This document shows positions 48,044-60,329 of a DNA stretch of 64,000 bases, one piece after another (the stretch's first letter is position 1; each line of letters begins with the position of its first letter). The DNA is taken from NCBI GenBank assembly GCA_034509755.1, contig CM067559.1:43129032-43193031 (forward strand), read 5' to 3'. Below the pieces are notes generated by a model that had not been told where the DNA came from, did no database searches, and worked only from the letters and a program-made list of their open reading frames with translations. Origin of the DNA: Anisodus tanguticus (Eukaryota > Streptophyta > Magnoliopsida > Solanales > Solanaceae). The position numbers and the translations under genes were made by a program.

Positions 48044-48421
48044 ACAATTTGCAGACAAAAAAAATTAGCCTAAATAGCAGCTAATGGCGAAATTTTTTGA
48101 ACAGTACCTATGAGGAATATATTTGAGACAGCCCCAAACTGCTTGTCCACCCATGGAAAAACCTGTTACATAGAATTTGGATCCCAATTTCAATTGATCT
48201 GCTAATTCCTCAACATCAAGAGCTAAGCTCAGTGGCGTTCATTGTGGATGAAGATCACTTTCTCCATAACCAGGTCGATCAAACGAAACAATGTATATTC
48301 CCAAATTCTCAATAACATCCTGTACAAGAATATTTCATTGCAGTCATTATTATACAGAATTACAAGATCCTAATAAACAGATAGGAATTAGCGACAGACA
48401 AATTCTGTAGTGACCTATAAC

Positions 48422-48662
48422 TATAGTGTCAGAATCAGGAATTTATGTAAGGGGATTCAGAAAGAAACTACTATGTCACATCTTTGTGACCGAAATCAAA
48501 TTTTGGATCAGACCCCTTTGCCACTATGCAAAAACTTTTCCTTATATCATGGTGACTCAACGGTTTATATATAATGGGGAAAAACATTTTTTTTCTCTAT
48601 CTACACAGTATAATTTTTCAACCAAGAAAGTTCAACAGAACCCCTTATTCCTACCTAGCTCC
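48422..48662. repeat. intronic MITE in pseudogene intron 2
   Basis: Corresponds to 22672-22888 of the intact gene, ending CCTACCTAGCTCCCCCC just before the exon 2 donor. Present at the same site in both paralogues. Confidence 0.7.
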
Positions 48663-49141
48663 CCCCTGGCAACAAACTTAAGAAAAAAGAGAAGGTAAAA
48701 GGGATTACAAGAGAAAGGGTTCTGGCGAAAGCAACATCATGCCTACAACAGTCGAATCCGTGTACAAACACAATCTTGTACTGTGCTCGATCTTTGGGAA
48801 CGCCTTGTTCTTTATAAGCCAAGTGCCTTCCATCGAAGAGTTTTATTCTAGGTGCAGTGATTGGAGGGTCGTTTGGTGATCCACAAATTCTCGGAGGAGG
48901 TGGATGAATTGACTGATAAGCAAATGCCAAGAATCCAATGAAGAGCATTACAAGTATTTTCCCAGTCATTCCTGAAATGTTTCACATATTGTCACTAATT
49001 AAGAACTAAAACTCAAGAGAAAAGGATAGACCATGAACTATGCATGACTAAACTAAGTAAGAGACAAATTGTTTGTTACACCAAAACAATTCCAAGTTGC
49101 AACAAGTGCAAGTCATTTCTAAGCTTATTTGCATTTCATCT

Positions 49142-49260
49142 GTGTTGCTTGGACTGTCCAAAATGTTGTTGTGCCCGTGTCAGATCCTACGAAAATGCGC
49201 TAGTTTTGAAGAATCCGACAATGCACCCGACGATATTTTTGAAGAGTCCGAGCAACATAG
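49142..49260. repeat. MITE-like repeat with TGTTGCTTGG ends (pseudogene intron 1)
   Basis: TGTTGCTTGGACTGTCC at one end and GAAGAGTCCGAGCAACATAG at the other; same family as 45564-45678. Confidence 0.7.
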
Positions 49261-49420
49261 CTTTCCATCTACCTAATAACACAATTGTAATAGAACTATT
49301 CTACCATTTGCAGAAATTTGGAGGTTATGTATATCAGTTCCTTCAAGACCTTGACAACTTGCCTCTAACTAATTATTCGAAAACTACAATCTATGTATCT
49401 CATTTTCATGCCAAAACATA

Positions 49421-49525
49421 TGTTGTTCGGACTCTTTAAAAATTTATGTGTGTTTCGGATAGTCCAAAAGTAGTGTAATTTTGTTCGATACAGGTTTGAC
49501 AACATTTTTGGGGAGAGCAACATAA
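49421..49525. repeat. MITE-like repeat with TGTTGTTCGG ends (pseudogene intron 1)
   Basis: TGTTGTTCGGACTCTTTAA to GAGAGCAACATA; a more degraded copy next to the proposed first exon. Confidence 0.6.
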
Positions 49526-49782
49526 GCGAAAACACATTATCAGGGTTGTTACCAGCATCTGTCACTTCCATCTGTTTTCTACATGTATCAAAATTTCATT
49601 AACATGGAATTTGTTTGAAAGAATTTAAAGGTTGAAGATTAGCTTCATTATTGGGAGATTGGAAGAAAATCTCGACCTACAGGGAGAGGGAACCCTGGAA
49701 AAAAAGAAGGCTTGCTTCTTTCGTGATGGTATGGAATCAAGCCCAAGGGCAATGATGGCAAAACAGAAAACATAACAGAGTA

Positions 49783-50025
49783 CTCCCTCCGTCCCAATTT
49801 ATGTGTCATAATTTCATTTTTAGTTCATTCCAAAATGAATTTCTCTATTTTATCCTTGTTGGGTTCTATTAACTTTTAAAAATATATTGATTGTGAAGAA
49901 AAATCAATTAAAGTAAGCACTAAAATAAGGACAATTTGATAAACATAACAAAATCTTTCCTTATTTTTTAAACGTCGTATCTGATCTAATGGGGGTCACA
50001 CTTACATAAATTAAGACGGAGGAAG
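49783..50025. repeat. Stowaway MITE upstream of the hydrolase pseudogene
   Basis: CTCCCTCCGTCCCAATTTAT at one end, ATAAATTAAGACGGAGGAAG at the other, TA on both sides. Ends and target match the Stowaway/Tc1-mariner class. Lies about 210 bp upstream of the proposed ATG. Confidence 0.85.
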
Positions 50026-50104
50026 TTAACATGTAACATAGTGCTCAAATTATTTTAACCTATCTCTTCAAAAAGAAAAACTAGAAGTAAAAATTACAAC
50101 ATTA

Positions 50105-50727
50105 GGGCGGCTGTTCACACATGTAGATCTACTTTTGGCTACTGTGTATTTTTGGGTGATAACCTCATCTCGTGGTCTGCGAAACGGCAAGCCACGCTTT
50201 CCCGGTCTAGTGCAGAAGCAGAATAAGAGGCGTTGCAAACATTGTTGCCGAAATTTGTTGGCTCAGAAACCTCCTTCTAGAGCTTTATTGTCCCTTACGT
50301 AAGCCATATATTATATTGTCTACCGTGATAACATATCTGCTATCTACTTGTCTCATAACCCGATTCAGAATCAACGAACCAAACATATTGAGATGGATAT
50401 TCACTTTGTTCGTAAGAAGATTGCCATGGGCCATGTTCGGGTGTTACATGTTCCCTCTTCCTATTAGTACACAAATATATATTTACTAAGGCTCCCTCGG
50501 CAGCTGTTCCTTGACTTCAAATCCAGTCTGAGCGTCCGCCTCCTCCCGCTCTGACCGAGGGGGTGTGATAGAGAATACATAAATATTCTCCATATATTAT
50601 GTAATTTTTATTTTAGTGTAATTATGTAAAATAGATATTCTCATACGATTAGGATTACAATTGTAAACACCTATATATATTATATTAATAAGAAGACTCC
50701 AGACAAGGAGAATTTCATAATTCAACA
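50105..50727 (+). pseudogene. copia RNase H fragment with 3' LTR
   Basis: Plus-strand frames give GYCVFLGDNLISWSAKRQATLS and SRSSAEAE before a stop, then broken pieces up to the purine tract GACCGAGGGGG (50555). The LTR follows from TGATAGAGAATACAT (50566) to about 50727. Several stops and frame shifts; a third copia lineage in the window, opposite in strand to the other two. Confidence 0.75.
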
Positions 50728-51265
50728 CAAACTTTATATCTGTGTTAATAATTTCATATATTATTTACAAGTAATTTATTTTAGAACCCAATAAGCAAAA
50801 TAAATTGTAGTTCAAAACTCATAAATTACAAAAGTCCGGACTCCTTCTGTATTTGTTGAGAATTCCACTGAATAATATACATATAATAAATTAAACTTCA
50901 GAACCCGTAAAACTTAGATTTCTTGATCTGCCACAGGAAAGCACCTACCCAAATTAGAAAAGTACATTTTCATACTAGCTCTTTAAAAGAACACAATTCA
51001 CCAAAGTAAGAGACTAAACAAACTTCAAAGAACAATGTTAATCTAAATTGCTCGAAGAGTACGTGCCGGATCCTCAAGAAGAAGTGCAGTTTGGAAGGGT
51101 CCGAAACGGGTGTAACAATATTTTTAGAAAGTCCGAACAACATAAATTACAACTAGATAAAACTACATTAACGAAGAGTAAATAATCATAGCGCGAATAA
51201 TCTGACTTGTTATTCATGATCATTGATGACGAAGAAGCTATTAACGCTAATATCCTGATGCATGC
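50728..51265. other. intergenic with one MITE-like repeat at 51046-51143
   Basis: No gene. 51046-51143 (TTGCTCGAAGAGT...GTCCGAACAACATAA) is another diverged member of the TGTTGCTCG family. Confidence 0.5.
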
Positions 51266-51660
51266 AGGGGCGGACCTATGTGGTTGCAAGCGGATTCAAC
51301 TGAACCCACTTCGTCGAAATATTTTACATTTTTTGTATATGTGAATTTCTGTAGAGAACTAAAACACGTTAAGTAAACGAATATTGAACCCTCTTAACAA
51401 ACCAAGGATTGTGGCGCAGTGGCTCAAGCGGGTTCAAATTTAGTTGACGTCGGACGTTGTAACTGGATTCAATCATGTTTCTTAATTAATTCTGTCTATA
51501 CCTCTTTGGTACGACCTCACCCCTCTGTTTCAAGGGGAAAAAAAGGAAATAGCCTTCTACATCACACATCAGCCTTTCAAACTGGCTTAGTGAATTTGAG
51601 GCTACTGACTCAGGGGTGGAGGTGCCATATAAGTTACATGTCTGATCGAACCCAATATCT
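51266..51660. repeat. SINE-like region
   Basis: Begins GGGGCGGACCTATGTGGTTG and includes GTTCAAATTTAGTTGACGTC and GGGGTGGAGGTGCCATATAA. Such words recur in Solanaceae dispersed repeats, and a tRNA-like GTGGCGCAGTGGCTCAAGCG sits at 51412-51431. Element borders are unclear. Confidence 0.35.
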
Positions 51661-51700
51661 TTAGCTTCGACTTTGTATTTGTGTCAATAAGTTTACTTAG

Positions 51701-52335
51701 GAGCCGTTTGGACATGATTTGAAATAATGATATGAAATCAGTGATTTGAAATCATGATAATTCGAAGTAAGTTTTGTTTGGACATGCAATTTGGGTTTTT
51801 TAAGTTGTATTTTTTTCTCATAGACATAAAAACCTCACAAGTTGTGGAAACTATAAAAAAACTTCCAATTCTCATACAATCTTACCAAATGAGCAAATCA
51901 TAGTTCATAACAAAATTAATACGTTACTAGAAAGACTTTCTAAAAATACAACATCAATTCATCGAACTTTAGTTCAATAAAAAAGAAAACTGAACTTGTT
52001 AAATATTCTTTAATATAATCTCCCACATGGTATGGACATTCTCTTAATATATTACCAACTTGCAAATCTTTAATATTTGATAAAATTGTTGGTAAATATG
52101 ATTAATAAATATATCTATCAACTTATAGATCTTTTTTTTACAAAATATAAACTTATGGGTCAAGTTTTACATTTAAATTTTTTTGAAATCATGATTTGGA
52201 ATCCCAAATCACACCTTTTTTGGATGATTTTCAAATCATGATATGAAGTTTAAATTTTGTCCAAATTGCATAAACAAACGGTGATTTGAAATCAAATTAT
52301 GAAATCATGATATGAAAACGCATGACCAAACGCCT
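51701..52335. repeat. hAT-like MITE with GTTTGG ends
   Basis: The left GCCGTTTGGACATGATTTG is matched by the right GAAAACGCATGACCAAACGC in reverse. Subterminal ATTTGAAATCATGATATGAA words recur in both orientations. Interior is AT-rich, non-coding. Confidence 0.7.
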
Positions 52336-52389
52336 ATGCAATATGTATAAAAAGGAACCCAATAGCTCTTTAGCTTAGACCTTGTATTT

Positions 52390-53720
52390 GTGTCGATTAA
52401 ATTCACTTAATATGTGATATTTTGCACGACCAAATATCTACCTTAAGTTGTACCTGATTTTAGCATAGAGGATAGAACAAGGTTACTCTATCTGTTCCAA
52501 GTGTGATTTGCGAAATAAGAAAAAATATAAAAGTAACAATACAATATTTTTACGTGGAAACCACCCGACTCATAAGAGTGAAAAAACCACGACCTACACA
52601 GATTTGTCCCAAACTCCACTAACACTGTGAGTTTCAACAAATTCATATTACAAACTCTGCCGTCCTAGGAACTAACTCTAATTCCTAACAACTTGTTTGG
52701 ATGGTTGTTACCTTTTGTATTGTATTGTGTTGTTAGTTTAAATACAATGCTTGTTTTGATTGTTACTTAAATTTTAATGTATCGCATCCTTAAATCTATC
52801 GTTATGTAACAATGAAAAGTTCCATTATATGTAACGACCGATTTGGTGTTATCGCATCGTTATCTTATTTTTTTTACTCATATTTATTATTTGCTAACTA
52901 TTTTATCATTTACCCTACCTTTTTATGGTAGCTCTACCCCTTACTCTACTTTTCTTATAGGTTATCCTTCAAATTGCTGATGTATGAGATTATGTAACGA
53001 CGGAAAATGATACAATCTATTCAAATGTTGTATCAATCAAAATGGATACAATATAATACAGTACGATACATTATGAAACAATACGTAACAATCATCCAAA
53101 CATAGTGTAACTCAACAATATCCCGAGACTATTGATTCCCATTTCGAGTTGCCCTCAATTTGGAGCTGAATTTAACAATTGTTTATACCTATCACAATGC
53201 TTCTAGGAAAGCTGGAAAGGTACAACTTGATAAACAATCCTAATACAAAATACTAGACTTGAAGACTATAAAACATTATTACACAATGAAATAGGTTCTT
53301 CAATCAGGTTCTTCGTATCAAGCCGCACTTCTAGTAGTCAATCAAAACTCTCAATTATTGCTTTTGCTTATTTGCTCGAATTTTGCTTTTCTCTCTATGT
53401 GATTGCGTAACCTTCTTCGAATGAAGACTTGCATATATATATATATATATACCTCTTGGCTGGTAGCAGTTTGACTGAACACAAACACTACTTGATAAGG
53501 CTCACTAGGAGAGATATTGTTTGAGATGAATGCAACCTCTTGCTATTCACACAACTTTATATATGCGCTTCATGAGTCTGAAGTTTATCATAGATAACTC
53601 TTTCAAGGACTCCTATATCCTGTCCGCTAAGTTCTTATCTCGAGATCTTTTAATTCAAGAGTTCTACTCGCATCTGGACTCTGAGACAAAACAATATGTA
53701 TAAAGAATTAATCGTGCATC
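52390..53720. repeat. old repeat region interrupted by a MITE
   Basis: The stretch ACGTGGAAACCACCCGACTC ... ACACTGTGAGTTTCAACAAA resembles a common Solanaceae dispersed repeat, possibly retroelement-derived. It resumes after 53108. An (AT)n run lies at 53432-53451. No gene. Confidence 0.35.
52687..53108. repeat. MITE with TTTGGATGATTGTTAC ends, copy 2
   Basis: CTTGTTTGGATGGTTGTTAC on the left, GTAACAATCATCCAAACATA on the right; the body matches 29904-30352 throughout. Confidence 0.8.
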
Positions 53721-54362
53721 CAGTAAGCAAAAGTTGTGGGTTCAAAACTCAGAAACTTAAAATCATGGATCCATTACTATTCAAGTTGGAAGAATAATTC
53801 AAATTGGAGTAGAAACTAATTTTTTTTAGGATTTGATATTTACTTAATTCTTATCTAAATAAAATTCGTAGTCTAAATTATATAAGAATATGTTTTTTCA
53901 TTTCTAGTTAAAGTAGTTCATTGTCAATACTATAGCCTTTGACACTCACGAAGGAGCGGTTCAAAACTGCAAACGCTACGCGATATATAGCATCGCGATA
54001 AGCCTCAACTTTGAGAGGCAAGAATCTTTGGGTGGGTTCTCCATTCTCTCGATTGTAGAAAAGACCGATCCTTCCCTCAAGATTCATGGCTTATGTATGA
54101 ATTTTGGAAAATAAAATTTGTTTGGCTTAGAGGCACGTTAAGACGTTTCTTGAAGATAATTGATATTTCTATTAAGAGAAAACGAAAAAATTAATAACAG
54201 CTCTATTTCTGATTCAACTACACCACACAACAAGTAGCATTCATGAACTTGCTTTTTTTTTAATATGTGAATTGACCTTTCATCAATATCTCTTTCAAAT
54301 ATTTTAAAGGAAAAGTAATATGTGATTTGCTTACATTAATCAACACTATTTATGTAGGGTTT
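53721..54362. other. intergenic, nothing recognised
   Basis: AT-rich sequence without a supported feature. Confidence 0.4.
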
Positions 54363-55895
54363 TGTTGGGTTCAAGACATGTAAGTAGGCACAACGGAAGT
54401 TTAAAATTTTGTTCTACTTACCCCAACAATTTCTTCTGGTATGATTATATGACAATCAAAACATGTAACATAACACATGAACACTTACATGTTGTATTAT
54501 CTGGAGTCTTTACTAAAGGGTGGACACACGATTTCTCATTCGACTGCAAGCACCTTGCTACGGTGTATTCCTTTGTCAAGAAAGCAAGGAAATCTTGGCA
54601 GAGGTTTGAAAGAGTTTGGTCTAAACTCTAAGTCTAGAACTTTTATGAGAATTCGTGTGTAATATGAATGAGATAGGTGTTGTATATATAGTGGATTTTA
54701 GGTCAAAAATCTTATTAGGGTTGGGCTCCAAGCCTAGCCCAAAACCGAGGTGCAGTGGGCCAGTCTGACTGGGCCCACTGTCGAGTCAGTGCCGCGGCTC
54801 AGCCTAGTAGGCGCCGTGACACGTTACGTCGAGAAAAACGTACCTCGTTTCGTTTATATATTCAACACATCTAATTAAATCCAAAATTCAATTTTGACTT
54901 AATTAAATAATTTCCATCAAATAGAAATCATCTCATAGTTATTATCAATTTAAATATCTCGATTCCAAATCAAATATTTAATACTTTCTAAATACACCCT
55001 TAGATCGAAGAGACAATTGACATAGTGTGACCCTATAGGCCTTCACATATCGACACTAATCCAATTAAGGTCTATACGGAACTCCTAGACCGCGCCGTAC
55101 GGCGAACTGAATATGTGAAGTACGTTTACATGAATCCATCAAACATAACCTTTATGTGAGATGATAAATTCCTTTCATTCGCGACACACTCGATCAAGCT
55201 TAGGATTTACCATGTGTCTATCCAAATGGCTTGATAACTTTATCTCATCTATATTAGTCGACAACTAGACCATATTCTAAATATGTCTCTTGCATTGGCC
55301 AATGACTTGGTCGACCTAATATCACTGAGAAGCTGAGTGCTCTCTCAAATATCCAATCGAGGAATGAATCATATTCTTGGCTCAACTATCATCTTAGTTT
55401 ACATCATAATGCACCCAACACAAGCCGCGCCTTATCCTATAAGGAGTTTAAGCATAGGACATGGTCAAAGTACATTACTCTGTAAACAAGGTGCGTATTG
55501 ACCTCAAGTCAAAGGACCTTTATCTCCCACACGCTGATAACACTCTAGACATGTATAACAAATAGGTTATCAGCAGTGTATACCAATACTTTCCAAAAGT
55601 ATCCATGTGTCCAGCACGAGTAACCATTACTTGTAGCATGTGAGACATGCTACATCCTCCAAGAATGTGATGCAGACCACACGTCGACTTGTAACATATC
55701 ATCGATATCCCATTCTCGATGATCATTAGTCGAGGCTATTTTGAGAGTTACGTTCTATCATTAATATCTCACTCTATTAATGACAACGTAAGCTCAAGGG
55801 ATGCACATCTATGAATAATTGCAAACAATCAAACAATAATTCAATAATTGCAAATGTCATAATCCCTAATATAAATTGTTTCTAGGACATATATA
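54363..55895 (-). mobile_element. LTR-element 3' end: putative LTR and internal region
   Basis: 54363-54869 has TG..CA ends on the minus strand (TGTTGAATATATAAACG ... CTTGAACCCAACA), a GC-richer centre (54720-54840) and so looks like an LTR. 54870-55895 is non-coding sequence of the kind found just inside the 3' LTR of large Solanaceae elements. No second LTR, target duplication or pol frame was found. Confidence 0.45.
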
Positions 55896-56133
55896 CTTTC
55901 AATTTATAGGCTAAGGAATTCTTGGAAGACAAAATTTTAATTAAATAAAGTTCATGAATTTGATAGATTTAGATGTATTTGCAAAATTAAGAATGACTAT
56001 AAAAAAATTATGTATTTTGTAAATCAAGAATGAATCTAATGAATCTCACATTCATTCACTTTTGTAAACAAAGTCTTTTATTAAGTACATTATTTCAAAT
56101 GTCTATTGCAACTATTACCGGATAAATAGCCCG

Positions 56134-58662
56134 CACTTCAACATAAGGCACATATAGCTATGAAACACATTGTAGCTAAATATGAGATTTTTTGTGGTTA
56201 AACACTTTAGTCATAATATTTTTTTCTATAGCATCCATAGCAAGATGTAGCATAGCTAAAAGTTAGCTATAAACTTTACATGATCCGTGACTAGGGACTA
56301 GTACTTATTGCTATGATTTTTTTTGGTTTGTAGCTATGACGGCAAAATGTTCTTGCCATGAAAAATATATTTATAGCAAATAGTTACACATAGTTACATA
56401 TCTAAATTTTCAAACATTCACAATACATAATTCATCTATGACACCATATCTTGTTTGAGACTCGAAGCCACACAATCTTCTGATTTCTCTCCTCCTACGC
56501 TGCCTCCAATTGCATCTTAGTTTGATCAACATTGATGCTCTAATTTCATAAACCTATTTGTAAATTTTGATAAAGTAAATGAACATCAGAAATATAATGA
56601 ATGCTTATTTATATAGAGAGAGATCGTATATTGTGAGAAATACATGAGAAACATACAAATATTAACATAAACAACATGCCTAAGAAATAGCAATAAAATT
56701 CATTCAACTCAATAAACTATGAATATTAAATAGAAAAATCAATAATCACCTACCTTGAAAAAAGATCAAGATTAGTTCCATCAAAAGCATCTCCTAAATC
56801 ACATATCAAAAGCTTCAACCAAAAATGAATAAATTATTATTGATATATCAATCTAACAAATGAACATAAAGATTCAAACTTCTCTTTTCTCTATTAAGGA
56901 AGAAGAAGAATAAAAAAATCTTCTACCGAATCCAGCATAAGTTACAAATGAAAGTGAAGTATACATAAAAACAATAAAGAGGAAGAAAGAAAGTAACCAA
57001 AAAAATATAATGACAGAGAATGAGATTTAAACAGAAAAAAAAAAAGACCTGCTCCAAAATTATGATAGACCCGCTATAAAGATCTTATTGATATAGTAAT
57101 ACAAGAGGAACCATCACTTAAAATATATGCAATACTTTTGTCCCTCCATTGTGTAATAAAAAATATTAATTAGGAGGGGAACTTAAAATTCAACTGGAGG
57201 TCGGTGGGTTCGAACCCTGGTGGGAGAAATTTAGTGATTAATTGGATTCCTGATAGCTCTATAGTTATTAAAATAGCATTAAAACATTTAAGTGATAACT
57301 TTTATTTATTTAAATTGTATATAATAGTGATCAATAAATAAGTACAAGAACATAGATATTTAATTCTAATATAGTTAAATATTCAAATTTAATAATTATT
57401 ATTATTAAATATTTATTTAAATTATATTTGGAAATTACTAGTAATTCTTCATTTAATATGAGTTATGATATACTTCTAGTTAGTATTGTTATGCCTTCCT
57501 ATATAAATCATACATATTCTTGTAATTTTAAAATATAATTTTTAATAATTTAGGTATTATAAAATGTTCATATATAATCACAAAAGAGACAAAGACCATC
57601 GGTATATGAATCATATTAAATTTTTAATTTTTGAATTTGGTATAAAATTCTCACATGTAACGCTTTTTTTATATTAAATTATATAATTGTTAGTTTTGTC
57701 ATAACTCATACTTAATTACATCAAATTTGATGTAATTAATATTTCATAACGGTCAATTAGATTTATGATAATAATTAAGTTATTATATTGCAATAAGATC
57801 ATAAAATCAATAATGTATATGCTTATTTGAATTTAATATAATTAGTTATCAATATAGTTAGATACAAGCACATAGATATTTAAATGTAATATAGTTAGAT
57901 ATTCGAATTCAATTAAATTAAATTATATAATTATTTGTTATATTGAAACTTAAAAGAAATACTTTATTAAATATAATAATTTATATAATATTTAATTTCG
58001 ATGTACAATCATACGTATATCAATTATATTCTTAATTTTATTGAAAATAAAATTTGATAGTATCGGAATTACTGAAGTGTTACAAATATAATAATTAGCT
58101 ACATAATTTCTTTATAATTTCTTATACCTTGAAGCAAAAATATTTATTTCGCTACAACATTTAGTTTCAAAAAAATTATTGTGGCTAAAAAGTTAATGTT
58201 GCTATAATAAATTTTAACTCGTGGAAAAACTTAATAAGTAGCTATGAAAATTTAATATAGCTAAACCTTTGTGGCTATATTATTTAACTATTGCCACAGA
58301 TTTTTATAACTTAAAGCAAAAATATTTATTTAGCTACAACATTTTGTTTTAAATAATTTGTTGTAGTGAAAAGTTAACTATTTCTATGGTACGTTTCAGT
58401 TCGAGGCAAAAATCAATAATTAGTTACGAAACTTTATTATAGCAATAAAGTTATAGCTATTGAGGTCATTATTGCCACGATTGTTAGCAATTATAGCGAA
58501 AATAAAAAATTAGTTTTGTCAATTTAGTTTTCATGGCTAAGTAATTTTACGAATTTGTAGATAGCCACGAATTTAATTTTTTATGGCTATTATTAGGTAC
58601 TAGCCATGATTTTCAAATTCATAGCTAATTTTTTGTAGCTATAAATACCTTATGTTGTAGCG
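56134..58662. mobile_element. CACTA-like non-autonomous element
   Basis: The left end CACTTCAACATAAGGCACAT and the reversed right end CGCTACAACATAAGGTATTT are similar inverted termini. Both subterminal 300-500 bp are full of TAGCTAT/ATAGCTA and TTGCCA/TGGCTA words in both directions, as in En/Spm elements. The centre (56440-58060) is AT-rich without a transposase frame. No convincing 3-bp target duplication. Confidence 0.6.
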
Positions 58663-59239
58663 TCTGACTCATTGATATTCACTTGAATTTTCACGAGCAC
58701 TTGGTAGTCAGAGTGAAGACTTTTGAAATTTGAACTTTTTGAAGAAAAATGACAGAGTTGGAGGGGGAAATGGCAGAATACAGTCAAACTTTGAAACTGC
58801 TTATTTTAGGAAGTACTTTTCAAAGTATTATAGCATTCTAGAAAAGTACTTTATTTTTTAGAGACATGGTGTTTGACATGTATATTACCCTGCATATCTC
58901 ATTTCCAGTGTAATGAGCCAAACATTCACCGAAAAAATAAATGCGGAAAATAATCCGCTAAATAATATTCACTCTATCTCAATTTATATCAGCGACATGA
59001 ATAAGCTCTCACCAACAATGCTAAGCTGCTTGCTAAAGAAAGTTGCCAATATATCACCTCAGGAGTGTCTCCCGGTTCATTAGTAAGCAGCAGTTTCTCT
59101 ATTTCAATATAGGTAACGTTATTTCTTTTTTAGTACTATTTTAACAAAAAAAATCTCTTTATAAATTTGAGAATAATTTAATTTTAAACTTATCAATTCA
59201 TCGTCAATGAAAATTTAAATAGACCCGAAAATGTTTTTG
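58663..59239. other. intergenic, no gene seen
   Basis: AT-rich; 58968-58990 (CACTCTATCTCAATTTATAT) may be one end of a degraded Stowaway-like element whose other end is near 59470-59500. Confidence 0.35.
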
Positions 59240-59455
59240 CATGTTTAACATCAGAAGTCTCAAAATTTTTATAGTATGCAAATACTTTGACATGTTTAAG
59301 AAGACAAATTTCAAAAGTCTTATTGTCACATAAATATATGCATGTTTAAGATGATAAATTTCAAGAATTTCATAGCTACACAAATATACTGACATGTTTA
59401 AGACGACAAATTTCAAAAGTCTTGTGATCACATAAATATTATGACATGTTTAAAA
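59240..59455. repeat. 52-bp tandem repeat, about four copies
   Basis: Copies start at 59240, 59290, 59341, 59392 and 59444 (partial), each with an ACATGTTTAAGA.GACAAATT-type head and a CACATAAATAT-type tail. Similar words occur once inside the Stowaway element at 60554-60754, so the repeat may have grown within a related MITE. Confidence 0.75.
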
Positions 59456-60329
59456 GGACAGAAATTATGCCCAATTAAATTAATTCATATAAATTAAAAG
59501 GGTCAAATTTACTCCTCTACTACGCAAAAGGTTCGAATTTACCAACTGTTATACTATTGATCGATGCAAAAATACCCTCACAGTTACCTAAAGGTGAACA
59601 CCTAGTTAATTCCACATAGCATTAATATTTTGATGAGGTGAACGTCACGTGGCATGCTGCCTCAACGTCCCAACTCATTTTATCCCTCCCTTCCATTTGT
59701 TAATTCTTGCACAAGTAGCATGTCTTCCCCTCAATCACCATTGCCACCTTTATAATTAAAATATTGTATATTCACATGTTAGTGGTGCAAGAACAAATGA
59801 AAAGTAGGGATAAAATGAGTTGACCCTGAGGTGGCATGTCATATTTCTGTGTAAAATTGAATTTTTTGTCATAACAAAAGGCTAAATTTATCTCTTTCCC
59901 ATAGTGTGTTGAAAAGGTAGGCACAGAAAAGAACAAGTGTGGTGTCAAATGTCAATATTAATCAATTTCAAAAGCTGTAATAATTATTCTCCACGCACAA
60001 CTGGGAAATGCGCTTCTTTTGATGAACTGATTTTGACGTCTTTAGGGTTTTTAAATATTCAATAATGTCCACAAATAAACATATTCCTGTACTTGGTAAA
60101 TTGTCTATAAATGGTTAAATCTCTTCTGTCAATCACGTGAATGGTAGAAAACATCAAATTCTATAGCATTTTGAATGTGATGTAGTTTGCCGGCACCAGT
60201 ATTTTCTGCTATGTATCCAACTAGTTGATTATTTTGTATAAATCCCAAAAAGGAAACAAGACTTAGGCAGACTCAAACCATACTTGAAAAAAAGTTCAGA
60301 AGCTTGATTAAATAGAACGTTTTTTGTTT
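59456..60329. other. intergenic, no gene seen
   Basis: AT-rich, no supported feature. Confidence 0.4.

Larger units (their letters stand above)
45693..49571 (-). pseudogene. alpha/beta-hydrolase paralogue with a nonsense codon
   Basis: Same gene structure as 20055-23864: exons 49553-49571 (proposed, MEVTDA), 48709-48971, 48108-48319, 46833-47100 and 45693-45998. Exon sizes 263, 212, 268 and 306 bp are identical to the paralogue's and all splice sites are GT..AG. In exon 3 the codon at 48239-48241 is TGA where the intact gene has Arg (HPQRTP), so translation would end after about 120 residues. That is before the nucleophile motif (GFSMGG), acid (GDEDGLVP) and His (GGGHLFP), all of which are still encoded downstream. 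The otherwise clean frame implies recent inactivation. A solo LTR sits in intron 3 and a copia LTR remnant in intron 4. Exon 1 is the least certain part. Confidence 0.85.

Noticed and set aside
51412..51440. Nuclear tRNA gene
   Set aside because: Only a short A-box-like GTGGCGCAGTGGCTCAAGCG word is present and no acceptor stem or anticodon arm can be paired; more likely a SINE remnant.
54362..54662. Possible small gene from two overlapping frames of 89 and 61 codons
   Set aside because: No recognised domain, and the stretch belongs to a putative LTR with TG..CA ends, so chance frames are more likely.
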